Assembly (NCBI RefSeq): GCF_018336475.1
Contig: NZ_CP048741.1
Location: 2,210,596 to 2,219,486 of the forward strand
Length of the DNA: 8,891 bases
From: Romboutsia sp. 13368
GTDB taxonomy: Bacteria; Bacillota; Clostridia; Peptostreptococcales; Peptostreptococcaceae
Reading direction: 5' to 3'
This document shows positions 1 through 6,143 of the stretch, one piece after another. The notes under the pieces are model-generated. The model worked only from the letters and a program-made list of their open reading frames with translations, was not told the origin of the DNA and did not search any database. Numbering within the stretch: position 1 is the first letter of the stretch; the number at the start of each line of letters is the position of its first letter. The translations under genes were made by a program, and so were the position numbers.

Positions 1-50
1 TGTTCCTCCTAAGTATATAATATTTATAAATATCGTATGTAATATAAATA
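1..50 (-). promoter_or_regulatory. Ribosome-binding site and AT-rich leader of a minus-strand gene starting outside the window
   Basis: Read on the minus strand, positions 10-1 are AGGAGGAACA, a near-perfect Shine-Dalgarno sequence. It is followed at once by the window edge, so a minus-strand gene almost certainly starts a few bases beyond position 1. The AT-rich stretch 11-50 lies between the terminator at 51-84 and this site and could hold its promoter. A TATACT at 17-12 is a possible -10 box, but I see no convincing -35 box. The product of the gene cannot be known from this window. Confidence 0.55.
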
Positions 51-84
51 GGGTTATATTAAAATAAATATTTCAATACAACCC
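51..84 (-). terminator. Rho-independent terminator after the nucleoside kinase gene
   Basis: Plus-strand arms 51-60 (GGGTTATATT) and 75-84 (AATACAACCC) form a 10-bp stem with one G-U pair and a 14-base loop. Read on the minus strand, the stem begins 10 bases after the kinase stop codon and is followed by the T-rich run TATTTATATT. The tail is interrupted rather than a pure T run and the stem is only partly GC, so strength is uncertain, but position and orientation fit a terminator. Confidence 0.65.
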
Positions 85-94
85 CTTTTCTAAA

Positions 95-1762
95 TTAATC
101 TACTATTTTACTTCCACCTATAAACTCTCTTAATATAGATGTAGAAGGTATATCCGATGTATCTTCTAATTCAATAAAATATTGTAAGAATTTAAGAAGC
201 CTATTAGCTTCTATATATGCCTCATCACTACTTTCTATTTCTTCTAGTAATGGTTTTGCATATTTTTTTAATACTGCTAACTCGTAGACACAGGCTGAGT
301 TAAATATTATATCAGCTTCTTCTTGATATGGGAATATATTTTTCTTTTCCCCTCTTCTTACAGAATTCCAATTCATAATCGTATGCTTAGCACTGTATCC
401 TCTAAAATTATAATCTCTTACAATTCTTCTTATAAGTCTTAAATCTGTAGTTGGTATTCTATTATAATCATCTAAGTTTATTTGAGTTAAAGCACTAATA
501 TATATCTTAAATTTATCTTCATCTGGTATAGAAGATGTTAATATAGGGTTCAGACCATGTATACCCTCTAGTATTATTGGTTGATTTTCTTTTATCTTTA
601 ATTTTTTATAATTTTCTTCTCTTTTTCCTAGCTTAAAGTTAAACTTAGGTAAACTTATTTCTTTACCTTCTAATAAACTTTTTAAGTCTGAATTAAATCT
701 TTCTAAATCAATTGCAAATATTGATTCAAAATCATAATTTCCAAATTCATCTAATGGAGTATCTTCTCTATTTAAAAAGTAATCATCTAAAGATATAGAA
801 ACAGGACTTAATCCATTAACTTTAAGATGTATACACAATCTATGAGCAAAGCTAGTTTTCCCTGACGAAGATGGCGCAGCTATAAGTATAACTCTTTTAC
901 CTTTGTTCTTTATCATGTCAGCTATTTGAGATAATTTCTTTTCATGTAAAGCTTCAACTATTCTTATAACTTCACCATATTTCTTATCTTGTATTATTTT
1001 ATTTAAAGTAGTAACTTTATCTATTTCCATAACCTTAGCCCAATTTTCAGCTTCTTTATATATATTAGCTAATTTAGGTTGTGGTATATATTTTGCTGGC
1101 TCTTTTTTATCACTTTCACTTGGACCTAATAATATTACTCCATTTCTATATTTCTTCAAATCAAAAACTTTTATATGTCCTGTTGAAGGTAACATATGAC
1201 CGTAAAAATGATCTATATTATTATTACATTTATATATCTTTACATCATTATACTCTTTATATCTCAATAATTCCGCTTTTTCATACATATTATTACTTTC
1301 AAATATCTTAATAGCTTCTTCTTTAGTTGTAGATATCTTTTCTATTTTATAGTTTTTATTTATTATATCTTGCATTTTATTTTTTATATTTATTATATCA
1401 TTTTCTTGAAGAGTATTTCCTACATAAACTTCAGAATAAAGTCCATTTGCTAATGAATGTTCAATTGTAACTTTTGGTTTATTGAAAAGTTCGTCACAAG
1501 CCATTATAAATATAAAAGATAGAGTCCTAAAATATACTCTCGAGCCATCTGCATTTGTTGTATCTATAAATTTTATATCACATTCTTCCTTTACCTCATA
1601 ACTCAATTCTCTTAACTTATTATTTATATTTGCAAGAGTTATATATCCCTTATATTCACTTTCAATATCTTCTACTATACTTTCCAATAATATACCTGAA
1701 GATTTATCATCTAATCTATATTCTCTATTTTTATTATCTATACATACTTTTATATTTCCCAT
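95..1762 (-). CDS. Nucleoside (uridine-type) kinase with N-terminal TGS and synthetase-like domains
   Basis: This 555-residue cytoplasmic protein belongs to the long nucleoside kinase family, in which a uridine-kinase-like P-loop domain is fused to domains shared with threonyl-tRNA synthetase. Residues 1-66 look like a TGS domain. Residues 95-210 resemble the synthetase second additional domain (IEHSLANGLYSEVY near 100-113; DHFYGHMLPSTGH at 184-196). The kinase domain spans about 288-500. Its P-loop is APSSSGKTS (296-304), with Ala in place of the usual first Gly; SLDDYFLNREDTP follows at 324-336 and a Walker-B-like IILEGIHGLNP at 396-406. A basic stretch, TTDLRLIRRIVRDYNFRGYSA, lies at 438-458. 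The expected reaction is ATP-dependent phosphorylation of uridine or another nucleoside in pyrimidine salvage; substrate is inferred from family only. The ATG is preceded by GGGAG with 8-base spacing. The gene lies 43 bases after the preceding gene and past its terminator, so it probably has its own promoter. Confidence 0.88.
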   Translation of the reverse strand: MGNIKVCIDNKNREYRLDDKSSGILLESIVEDIESEYKGYITLANINNKLRELSYEVKEECDIKFIDTTNADGSRVYFRTLSFIFIMACDELFNKPKVTIEHSLANGLYSEVYVGNTLQENDIINIKNKMQDIINKNYKIEKISTTKEEAIKIFESNNMYEKAELLRYKEYNDVKIYKCNNNIDHFYGHMLPSTGHIKVFDLKKYRNGVILLGPSESDKKEPAKYIPQPKLANIYKEAENWAKVMEIDKVTTLNKIIQDKKYGEVIRIVEALHEKKLSQIADMIKNKGKRVILIAAPSSSGKTSFAHRLCIHLKVNGLSPVSISLDDYFLNREDTPLDEFGNYDFESIFAIDLERFNSDLKSLLEGKEISLPKFNFKLGKREENYKKLKIKENQPIILEGIHGLNPILTSSIPDEDKFKIYISALTQINLDDYNRIPTTDLRLIRRIVRDYNFRGYSAKHTIMNWNSVRRGEKKNIFPYQEEADIIFNSACVYELAVLKKYAKPLLEEIESSDEAYIEANRLLKFLQYFIELEDTSDIPSTSILREFIGGSKIVD

Positions 1763-1792
1763 AATATATACTCCCTTCTTTAATAATATAGT

Positions 1793-1821
1793 AAAAAGAG
1801 GTGTATTATACCCCTCTTTTT
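1793..1821 (-). terminator. Hairpin terminator closing the prsW-to-TIM-barrel operon
   Basis: Arms AAAAAGAGG (1793-1801) and CCTCTTTTT (1813-1821) form a perfect 9-bp stem. It continues past one mismatch as GTA/TAC (1803-1805 with 1809-1811) around a 3-base loop. On the minus strand the 3' arm ends in five T, the expected terminator tail. The stop codon of the TIM-barrel gene (1808-1806) lies in the loop, so termination and translation end overlap. The structure is symmetric and could also stop plus-strand transcription. Confidence 0.7.
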
Positions 1822-1832
1822 ATTTTACTTAA
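1805..1832 (-). promoter_or_regulatory. Possible kinase promoter embedded in the terminator
   Basis: A perfect TATAAT lies on the minus strand at 1810-1805, inside the loop region of the terminator hairpin and overlapping the stop codon of the upstream gene. Sixteen bases upstream is TTAAGT (1832-1827), a weak -35 match. Transcription would begin near 1799 and give a leader of about 37 bases before the kinase ATG at 1762. Only 43 bases separate the two genes, so a promoter for the kinase must sit about here or further inside the upstream gene. In such AT-rich DNA a TATAAT can occur by chance. Confidence 0.33.
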
Positions 1833-2567
1833 AATCCCCAAAGTCTCTTTTATATGATTATAATTAATTTCTAGTACTAAATACTTTAAATTAGTATTCA
1901 TCAATTTTTGTATTTCAGTTTCTTTTAAGATTCCTCTCCCTATACCTAAGTGACTATCATTAATACCATCATTATCACTTAAGTGAGCAACCATTAATTT
2001 ATCATTTAGATTTCCTATATAATCACTATTATTTATTAAACAATGTCCTGTATCATAGCAAAAACATAGTTTTTCATTGTCAATCTTATTAAATATATAT
2101 TCAAAATCCTTATATATATATCCAATATTCGAAAAATCTCCATCTTTAGAATATGTATTTTCAATCGAAATTTTAGTATTAACTTCTTCTAGTAATTTTT
2201 TTAAAAACTCTACACTATTATCTAAGTACTTTATTCTATTTTTATTTAACCTTTCAGATATTACATATCCTAGATGCATATTAAAGTACTTTATATTAAA
2301 TTCACTTAAATTTTCTTCCATAATTCTTATAAAATTTATCCATGATTTTTGTATATATTTTATATTTTCACATGAATTAAGTTCCATTGGAAGATGTATA
2401 CCTATCGATAATCCTAATCTTTTAAATTCACCTTTATATTTTTGTAATATTATACATTCATCTAAATTGTCTAGTCCAATTTCTATATGATTAATATCCT
2501 TAATTTGTCTACATAATTCTAATGCATCATCCAAATTATATAAAAGTGCAGATATACCTAATCTCAT
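1806..2567 (-). CDS. Sugar phosphate isomerase/epimerase-type TIM-barrel protein
   Basis: This 253-residue protein carries the pattern of the xylose-isomerase-like TIM barrel superfamily (AP endonuclease 2 fold), which includes sugar isomerases, epimerases and endonuclease IV. Likely metal-site and barrel-end residues are His58 (GIHLPMEL), His98 (NMHLG), Glu136 (ISIENTY), Asp172 and His175 (CYDTGHC), His195 (AHLSDNDG), His206 (HLGIGRG) and Glu233 (VLEIN). The order is typical of a divalent-metal isomerase/epimerase. Which substrate it uses cannot be told; endonuclease IV is less likely because the length is short and I do not see its full metal-ligand set. There is no signal peptide, so it should be cytoplasmic. 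The ATG lies 8 bases after the signal peptidase stop, and the ribosome-binding site AGGTGA overlaps that TAG stop, so the two genes are probably co-transcribed and translationally coupled. Confidence 0.82.
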   Translation of the reverse strand: MRLGISALLYNLDDALELCRQIKDINHIEIGLDNLDECIILQKYKGEFKRLGLSIGIHLPMELNSCENIKYIQKSWINFIRIMEENLSEFNIKYFNMHLGYVISERLNKNRIKYLDNSVEFLKKLLEEVNTKISIENTYSKDGDFSNIGYIYKDFEYIFNKIDNEKLCFCYDTGHCLINNSDYIGNLNDKLMVAHLSDNDGINDSHLGIGRGILKETEIQKLMNTNLKYLVLEINYNHIKETLGILSKIKRGV

Positions 2568-2575
2568 ATATTCAC

Positions 2576-3109
2576 CTAATTTACACTACCTATTTTATTG
2601 AATGGGAATAATCTTACCATAACCTTACCCATTATATCTTTTTCATTAACTAATCCTACTTCTTCATATCTACTATCTAAACTCTTTTCTCTATTGTCTC
2701 CCATAGTAAATACTTCGCCTTCTGGTACAATCATATCTATATCACCACTAGTATAATTGTCATGTATGTATGGTTCATTTAAAAGTTTCCCATCAACATA
2801 TACCTTAGAATCTTCTATTTTTATATGTTGTCCCTCTGTAGCTATAACTCTCTTCACTAAATCTTTTGGTTTTCCATCATCTTGTAGTAAATTAGTTTTA
2901 AATACAATTATATCACCATCTTTTGGCTCCCCTATTTTATAAGCCATTCTATTTATTATTAAATAATCATTTTCTACTAATGTTGGATACATTGATTCCC
3001 CTCTAACTAAAGTAGGTCTTATAAATTGAGTTATTATAAATGCAAATACTAAAGCTGTTGCAATTACTTTTACCCACTCAATTAACTCCTTTTTTAACTT
3101 TTCACTCAC
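2576..3109 (-). CDS. lepB: Signal peptidase I (type I leader peptidase)
   Basis: This 177-residue membrane serine protease removes signal peptides from exported proteins outside the cytoplasmic membrane. One membrane segment spans about residues 13-30. The catalytic serine is Ser39 in GESMYPTL and the general base is Lys87 in LVKRVIA. The conserved box GDNREKSLDSR is at 137-147. The length is normal for the short Gram-positive enzymes with a single N-terminal anchor. The start is GTG at 3109-3107: an in-frame stop lies immediately upstream, the next Met is the one after Ser39, and AGAGGAGAT stands about 8 bases before the GTG. It sits 19 bases after the HEPN-motif gene and 8 bases before the TIM-barrel gene. 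Beyond general secretion, the Bacillus homologue also makes the first cut in the anti-sigma factor RsiV, which is of interest given the DUF3298 protein nearby. Confidence 0.95.
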   Translation of the reverse strand: MSEKLKKELIEWVKVIATALVFAFIITQFIRPTLVRGESMYPTLVENDYLIINRMAYKIGEPKDGDIIVFKTNLLQDDGKPKDLVKRVIATEGQHIKIEDSKVYVDGKLLNEPYIHDNYTSGDIDMIVPEGEVFTMGDNREKSLDSRYEEVGLVNEKDIMGKVMVRLFPFNKIGSVN

Positions 3110-3128
3110 TTATACCATCTCCTCTAAA

Positions 3129-3929
3129 TTAATGATTTTCACTACTCCCTATCATGTGAATAACCATCTCATTAATGTCATCATATTTATTTGAACTAAT
3201 ACCTAAGTCCAATAGTTCACATGCTTTAACTAAATCTCTTAAAACTTCCATAGGATTTCCGTATATGTTTTCTATTTCTTCTTTACTTACACCTTTGAAA
3301 CCATGTCCTACAGGACTTTCATTTCTCATCCTTATCAAAGTTTCTAGCCTCTCATTATTTAATATTTCTACTACCTTTTCCATTCTTTTAGTCTTTTTCA
3401 CATGTCTATTTATGTATTGAGTAACTCCTTTAATTAAGTTGCCACTATAAATATTATACTTCTTTTTTAGTGTGTATAGTATATTTTTCTTTGATACCAT
3501 ATATCCATGCATAGATACCTTATATGTTTTAGATTCTTTAGTACTAACAAATATATACTTGAATAAAGCTTCTTTCAGTCTATAAAGTCTTCCTAAAAAA
3601 TCTATATATTCTTCATTTACAATTTGAATTTTTATATTTTCTATTAATTCAGATAATATATCTTCAGGTTCCCCTATTTCTAGATTATTTAAATTAGCTA
3701 TAAGTTTTTTAATTTCACTTCTATTTAACATTTGACTACTCATTTTTTGTATAGAGTTTAATGCTTTTCTAAATTCAAAGTTTACAGAATACTGACAAGA
3801 CTCTATTAGAAAATATAAATCTCCTTTTATTATTCCTGCTTCTTCTAATATATCTAATATAGCATCATAATCATATCTTTCTAGAAATTTAGATATTGCA
3901 TATTCTTGATTTTCATTTAAATTTGCCAT
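3129..3929 (-). CDS. Uncharacterised helical protein with a HEPN-type R-x6-H motif (Csm6-like without CARF)
   Basis: I do not recognise a named family, but this 266-residue, apparently all-helical cytoplasmic protein has the look of a HEPN ribonuclease. Near the C-terminus, RNESPVGH places Arg202 and Asn203 before His209, matching the R-x4-6-H catalytic motif; it is followed by GFKGVSKEEI. Upstream, YIDFLGRLYRLKEALFKYIF (108-127) resembles the first helices of the HEPN domain of CRISPR Csm6 proteins. The N-terminal stretch AISKFLERYDYDAILDILEE (11-30) resembles the helical linker of Csm6 and Csx1. There is no N-terminal CARF domain and no CRISPR array in view. The ATG has GGGAGG 7 bases upstream, partly inside a hairpin (3940-3981). 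The gene sits between an rRNA methyltransferase and signal peptidase I in one direction of transcription. It could be a free-standing ribonuclease or an RNA-binding HEPN protein without catalysis. The gene is secure; the HEPN assignment is inference from motif. Confidence 0.72.
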   Translation of the reverse strand: MANLNENQEYAISKFLERYDYDAILDILEEAGIIKGDLYFLIESCQYSVNFEFRKALNSIQKMSSQMLNRSEIKKLIANLNNLEIGEPEDILSELIENIKIQIVNEEYIDFLGRLYRLKEALFKYIFVSTKESKTYKVSMHGYMVSKKNILYTLKKKYNIYSGNLIKGVTQYINRHVKKTKRMEKVVEILNNERLETLIRMRNESPVGHGFKGVSKEEIENIYGNPMEVLRDLVKACELLDLGISSNKYDDINEMVIHMIGSSENH

Positions 3930-3939
3930 AGACTAACCT

Positions 3940-3981
3940 CCCTAATATAAACTTATATTTTATTATTGAACTATATTAGGG
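3940..3981 (-). promoter_or_regulatory. Stem-loop overlapping the ribosome-binding site of the HEPN-motif gene
   Basis: CCCTAATATA (3940-3949) and TATATTAGGG (3972-3981) form a perfect 10-bp inverted repeat with a 22-base loop. It lies in the 66-base gap between the methyltransferase and the HEPN-motif gene. On the minus strand the 3' arm ends in the GGG of GGGAGG (3942-3937), the ribosome-binding site of the downstream gene. No T run follows on that strand, so it does not look like a terminator. A second, shorter hairpin, AATATAA (3944-3950) with TTATATT (3953-3959), shares bases with it, and the two cannot form together. A role in limiting translation is inferred. Confidence 0.5.
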
Positions 3982-3995
3982 ATTTTATTAACTTT

Positions 3996-5294
3996 TTAAT
4001 AATTTATTCTTAATCCTTTAGGATAGTGGTTTTTTAGTACACCATTAGACTCTTTTCCCCATCCAAGTCCTATGCCTTCTACACATACTAAAACCCAACC
4101 TCTACTTTTTCCAGTTTCTATAGTATTTCCTCTTAAGTAGTCTAAAACTTTACTATCTTCTATACTAAAGTCTTCTACATTCTTTACATCTTCCATCTTT
4201 AAATAATGAGATAATGCATGAGATGGTTCAAATCTATTTTTCTTTAACATTCCTAAGTGAAGACCATATCTTAATACCTTTAATTTTTTTGTATCCGGAT
4301 GCTCTTCAGGTAATAAGTATAAATTTTCACCTCTTATATCAAATCTATTTCCCATAGATATATTTAAGAATTTCTTTTCAAATTCTCTATAATCTTTAAC
4401 TTCTTTATCATTATTTTTTATTTTTATATATTTTATATTACAATCTTCATCTTCTAGTTTTTGAATTTTAGCTACGAAGTGACCTTCCCCTTTAACCTTA
4501 TGAGGCCATATTCTTTGCATTTCAATTAACTTAGCACCTTCATATTCAGATATAAATTCATTTATTACATCTTCATTTTCTTCTTTTGCAAATGTACAAG
4601 TAGAATACACTAATATTCCACCATTACTTAACATATCATATCCATCTCTTATTATATCTTTTTGGATACTTTGACATTCTAGTACCTTAGCATAACTCCA
4701 ATCTGTTATTGCAACTTCATCTTTTCTAAACATACCTTGTCCAGAACAAGGTGCATCAATTACTATCTTATCGAAATATCCTGTGAATACTTTTCTTAAA
4801 TTGTTAGAATCAGTATTTGTTATTATACAGTTTCTAGCTCCAAACCTTTCTAGATTTTCTCCTAATGCCCTTATTCTAGTTGGATTTATTTCATTTGATA
4901 CTAATAATCCTGTATCATTTAATTCTGATAGTATATATGTAGATTTACCTCCTGGTGCTGCACACATATCAAGTACTTTATCACCTTCTTTTATATCTAG
5001 ATGTGGAACTACACTCATTGCAGATGGTTCTTGTAAATAATAGGCTCCACTTTCATGTAATGGACTTTTACCTGGTCTATCAATCTGTTCATCATAATAG
5101 AAACCTTCATTAGCCCAAGGTATAGGACTTAATTTATATAAATTTAAGTTTAATAATTTTTCTTTATCTATTTTTAAGGTATTAATTCTTAGTCCTGTAG
5201 TTTTTGCTTCATCGTAGCTTTTTATAAAACTTTCATATTCATCATTAAGAAGACCTTGCATATCTTCTAAAAACTTTTTTGGTAATTCAATCAA
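3996..5294 (-). CDS. rsmF: RsmF-like (NOL1/NOP2/Sun) rRNA cytosine-C5 methyltransferase
   Basis: This 432-residue cytoplasmic enzyme uses S-adenosylmethionine to methylate C5 of a cytosine in RNA, most likely 16S rRNA. The SAM-binding loop is DMCAAPGGKS (109-118). The two family cysteines are Cys183 in DAPCSGQGMFRKD (releasing) and Cys233 in YSTCTFAKEENE (nucleophile). The region after about 290, ending in a PUA-like C-terminus (GWVLVCVEGIGLGWGK, 399-414), fits the long RsmF-type layout. The exact target base is not deducible. The start is TTG at 5294-5292, supported by AAAGGA (5308-5303) with 8-base spacing; no better start is visible. It overlaps the end of prsW by 8 bases, which suggests translational coupling, and that coupling may be weakened by the prsW frameshift. 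Confidence 0.92.
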   Translation of the reverse strand: MIELPKKFLEDMQGLLNDEYESFIKSYDEAKTTGLRINTLKIDKEKLLNLNLYKLSPIPWANEGFYYDEQIDRPGKSPLHESGAYYLQEPSAMSVVPHLDIKEGDKVLDMCAAPGGKSTYILSELNDTGLLVSNEINPTRIRALGENLERFGARNCIITNTDSNNLRKVFTGYFDKIVIDAPCSGQGMFRKDEVAITDWSYAKVLECQSIQKDIIRDGYDMLSNGGILVYSTCTFAKEENEDVINEFISEYEGAKLIEMQRIWPHKVKGEGHFVAKIQKLEDEDCNIKYIKIKNNDKEVKDYREFEKKFLNISMGNRFDIRGENLYLLPEEHPDTKKLKVLRYGLHLGMLKKNRFEPSHALSHYLKMEDVKNVEDFSIEDSKVLDYLRGNTIETGKSRGWVLVCVEGIGLGWGKESNGVLKNHYPKGLRINY

Positions 5295-6026
5295 TTTTAT
5301 CGTCCTTTCTCTTTTTATATCTAAATTCTCTGTATCGTCTTAAAAACTTTTTTCTAGAGTTATTTGTATATTCATCTAACTTATCCAAACTAATTTTCCA
5401 TAAAAATGCTATATAAGCTATAAACACTATAATAGACCATCTATATTGTATCATCAATATAAAATCAAAAATTCCATGTAATAAAATAGGAACTATTATA
5501 GATATTATTAAGTATATCTTCTTTTTATATTTAGAACTATTAAATTTATACTTAGATATATAATATCCCATAACTATTGCAAACATCATATGAGCTGGAA
5601 CAGATATTATAGCCCTTATAATACTAACTTCAAAAACAGATGTTGGATCTTCAAATAATATATATATTATATTCTCAACTGTTGCAAATCCTAATGATAA
5701 AAATACAGAGTATATAATTCCATCTAACTTCTCATTAAAATATTTTTCTCTTATTAAATTTGGTATTAAAATGATAGCCTTTATTAACTCCTCTGCTAAT
5801 CCAGCTACTATAAAAGATGTATATAATATAAATCTAAGTCCTTGTAATTATTAAATTTTATAAAAATATCCTCAATATATATTGCCAATATGCTTACTAA
5901 TACTCCTAGTATAAAAAATTTACTTAAAGTAATTATTGGCTCTTTATCATATTTATCTTTTAAATATATCCATAATATAATCGTTGCTATAGGTGCTATG
6001 GCTAACACCAATAATTCTAATTTCAT
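5287..6026 (-). pseudogene. prsW: PrsW-family intramembrane protease, disrupted by a frameshift
   Basis: Two reading frames together encode one PrsW, a multi-pass membrane metalloprotease that makes the first cut in anti-sigma factors. The first frame (6026-5808) gives the N-terminus, with YLKDKYDKEP at 21-30, and runs off after residue 60 into a false tail ending at 5808. From 5847 the protein continues in another frame: LQGLRF, then AEELIKA (EExxK type, 5796-5776), LGFATVENIIY (FAxxEN type, about 5694-5662), PAHMMFAIVMGYY (about 5598-5557) and HGIFDF (about 5478-5461). All the expected PrsW motifs are present, so the break is recent or an assembly error. A one-base deletion near 5845-5849 would explain it; restoring it gives 246 residues. 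The second frame has no start before ATG 5589, which lies after the catalytic glutamates, so no active protein is expected as written. The gene is divergent from sleC and overlaps the methyltransferase start by 8 bases. Confidence 0.85.
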
Positions 6027-6053
6027 AAATTTATCCTCTCTTTATATTTTATA

Positions 6054-6081
6054 GATATATTATTTCCATTTAGCTTAACAA
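6054..6081 (-). promoter_or_regulatory. Possible vegetative promoter of the prsW operon
   Basis: In the 117-base gap between the divergent prsW and sleC starts, the minus strand shows TTGTTA (6081-6076) and, 16 bases on, TATATC (6059-6054). This pairing is a partial match to the main sigma-factor consensus. A ribosome-binding site, GAGAGGA, stands about 7 bases before the ATG at 6026. The other TA-rich hexamers nearby make the exact boxes uncertain. Confidence 0.3.
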
Positions 6082-6104
6082 AATAATAGTTATCTTCATA
6101 GTAT
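6078..6104 (+). promoter_or_regulatory. Possible sporulation-type promoter of sleC
   Basis: The plus strand carries CATAGTAT at 6097-6104, preceded 17 bases upstream by an AC (6078-6079). This loosely resembles mother-cell sigma-E/sigma-K promoters, whose -10 boxes begin CATA. Such control would suit a spore cortex-lytic enzyme. The strong ribosome-binding site AGAGGTGAT at 6132-6140 precedes the sleC ATG. The match is partial and the candidate overlaps the proposed prsW promoter on the other strand. Confidence 0.3.
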
Positions 6105-6143
6105 GAATATAGAAAAGTATTATTTATATAAAGAGGTGATTAT

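Noticed and set aside
1081..1311. Plus-strand open frame of 76 codons inside the nucleoside kinase gene
   Set aside because: It lies wholly antisense to a well-supported gene, its product is a low-complexity run of Tyr, Leu and Ile typical of reverse reading of AT-rich DNA, and it has no domain signature.
2077..2490. Plus-strand open frame of 137 codons opposite the TIM-barrel gene
   Set aside because: Antisense to a gene with clear conserved motifs; the Ser/Leu/Ile/Phe-rich product is a mirror of Lys/Asn/Glu codons, with no recognisable family.
3129..3929. Type III CRISPR locus
   Set aside because: Despite the Csm6-like motif, no repeat-spacer array, Cas10, Csm or Cas6 gene is visible anywhere in the window.
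4783..5040. Plus-strand open frame of 85 codons opposite the methyltransferase
   Set aside because: It mirrors the SAM-binding region of the methyltransferase and has no independent support.
5287..5589. A separate 100-residue membrane protein starting at 5589
   Set aside because: The frame extends upstream without a break to 5847 and there encodes PrsW catalytic motifs, so it is the C-terminal part of a broken prsW, not an independent gene.
5840..5870. Programmed -1 frameshift joining the two prsW frames
   Set aside because: The new frame has two TAA codons directly before the join, leaving only a few bases for slippage, and no X-XXY-YYZ heptamer is in the right phase. An indel is simpler.
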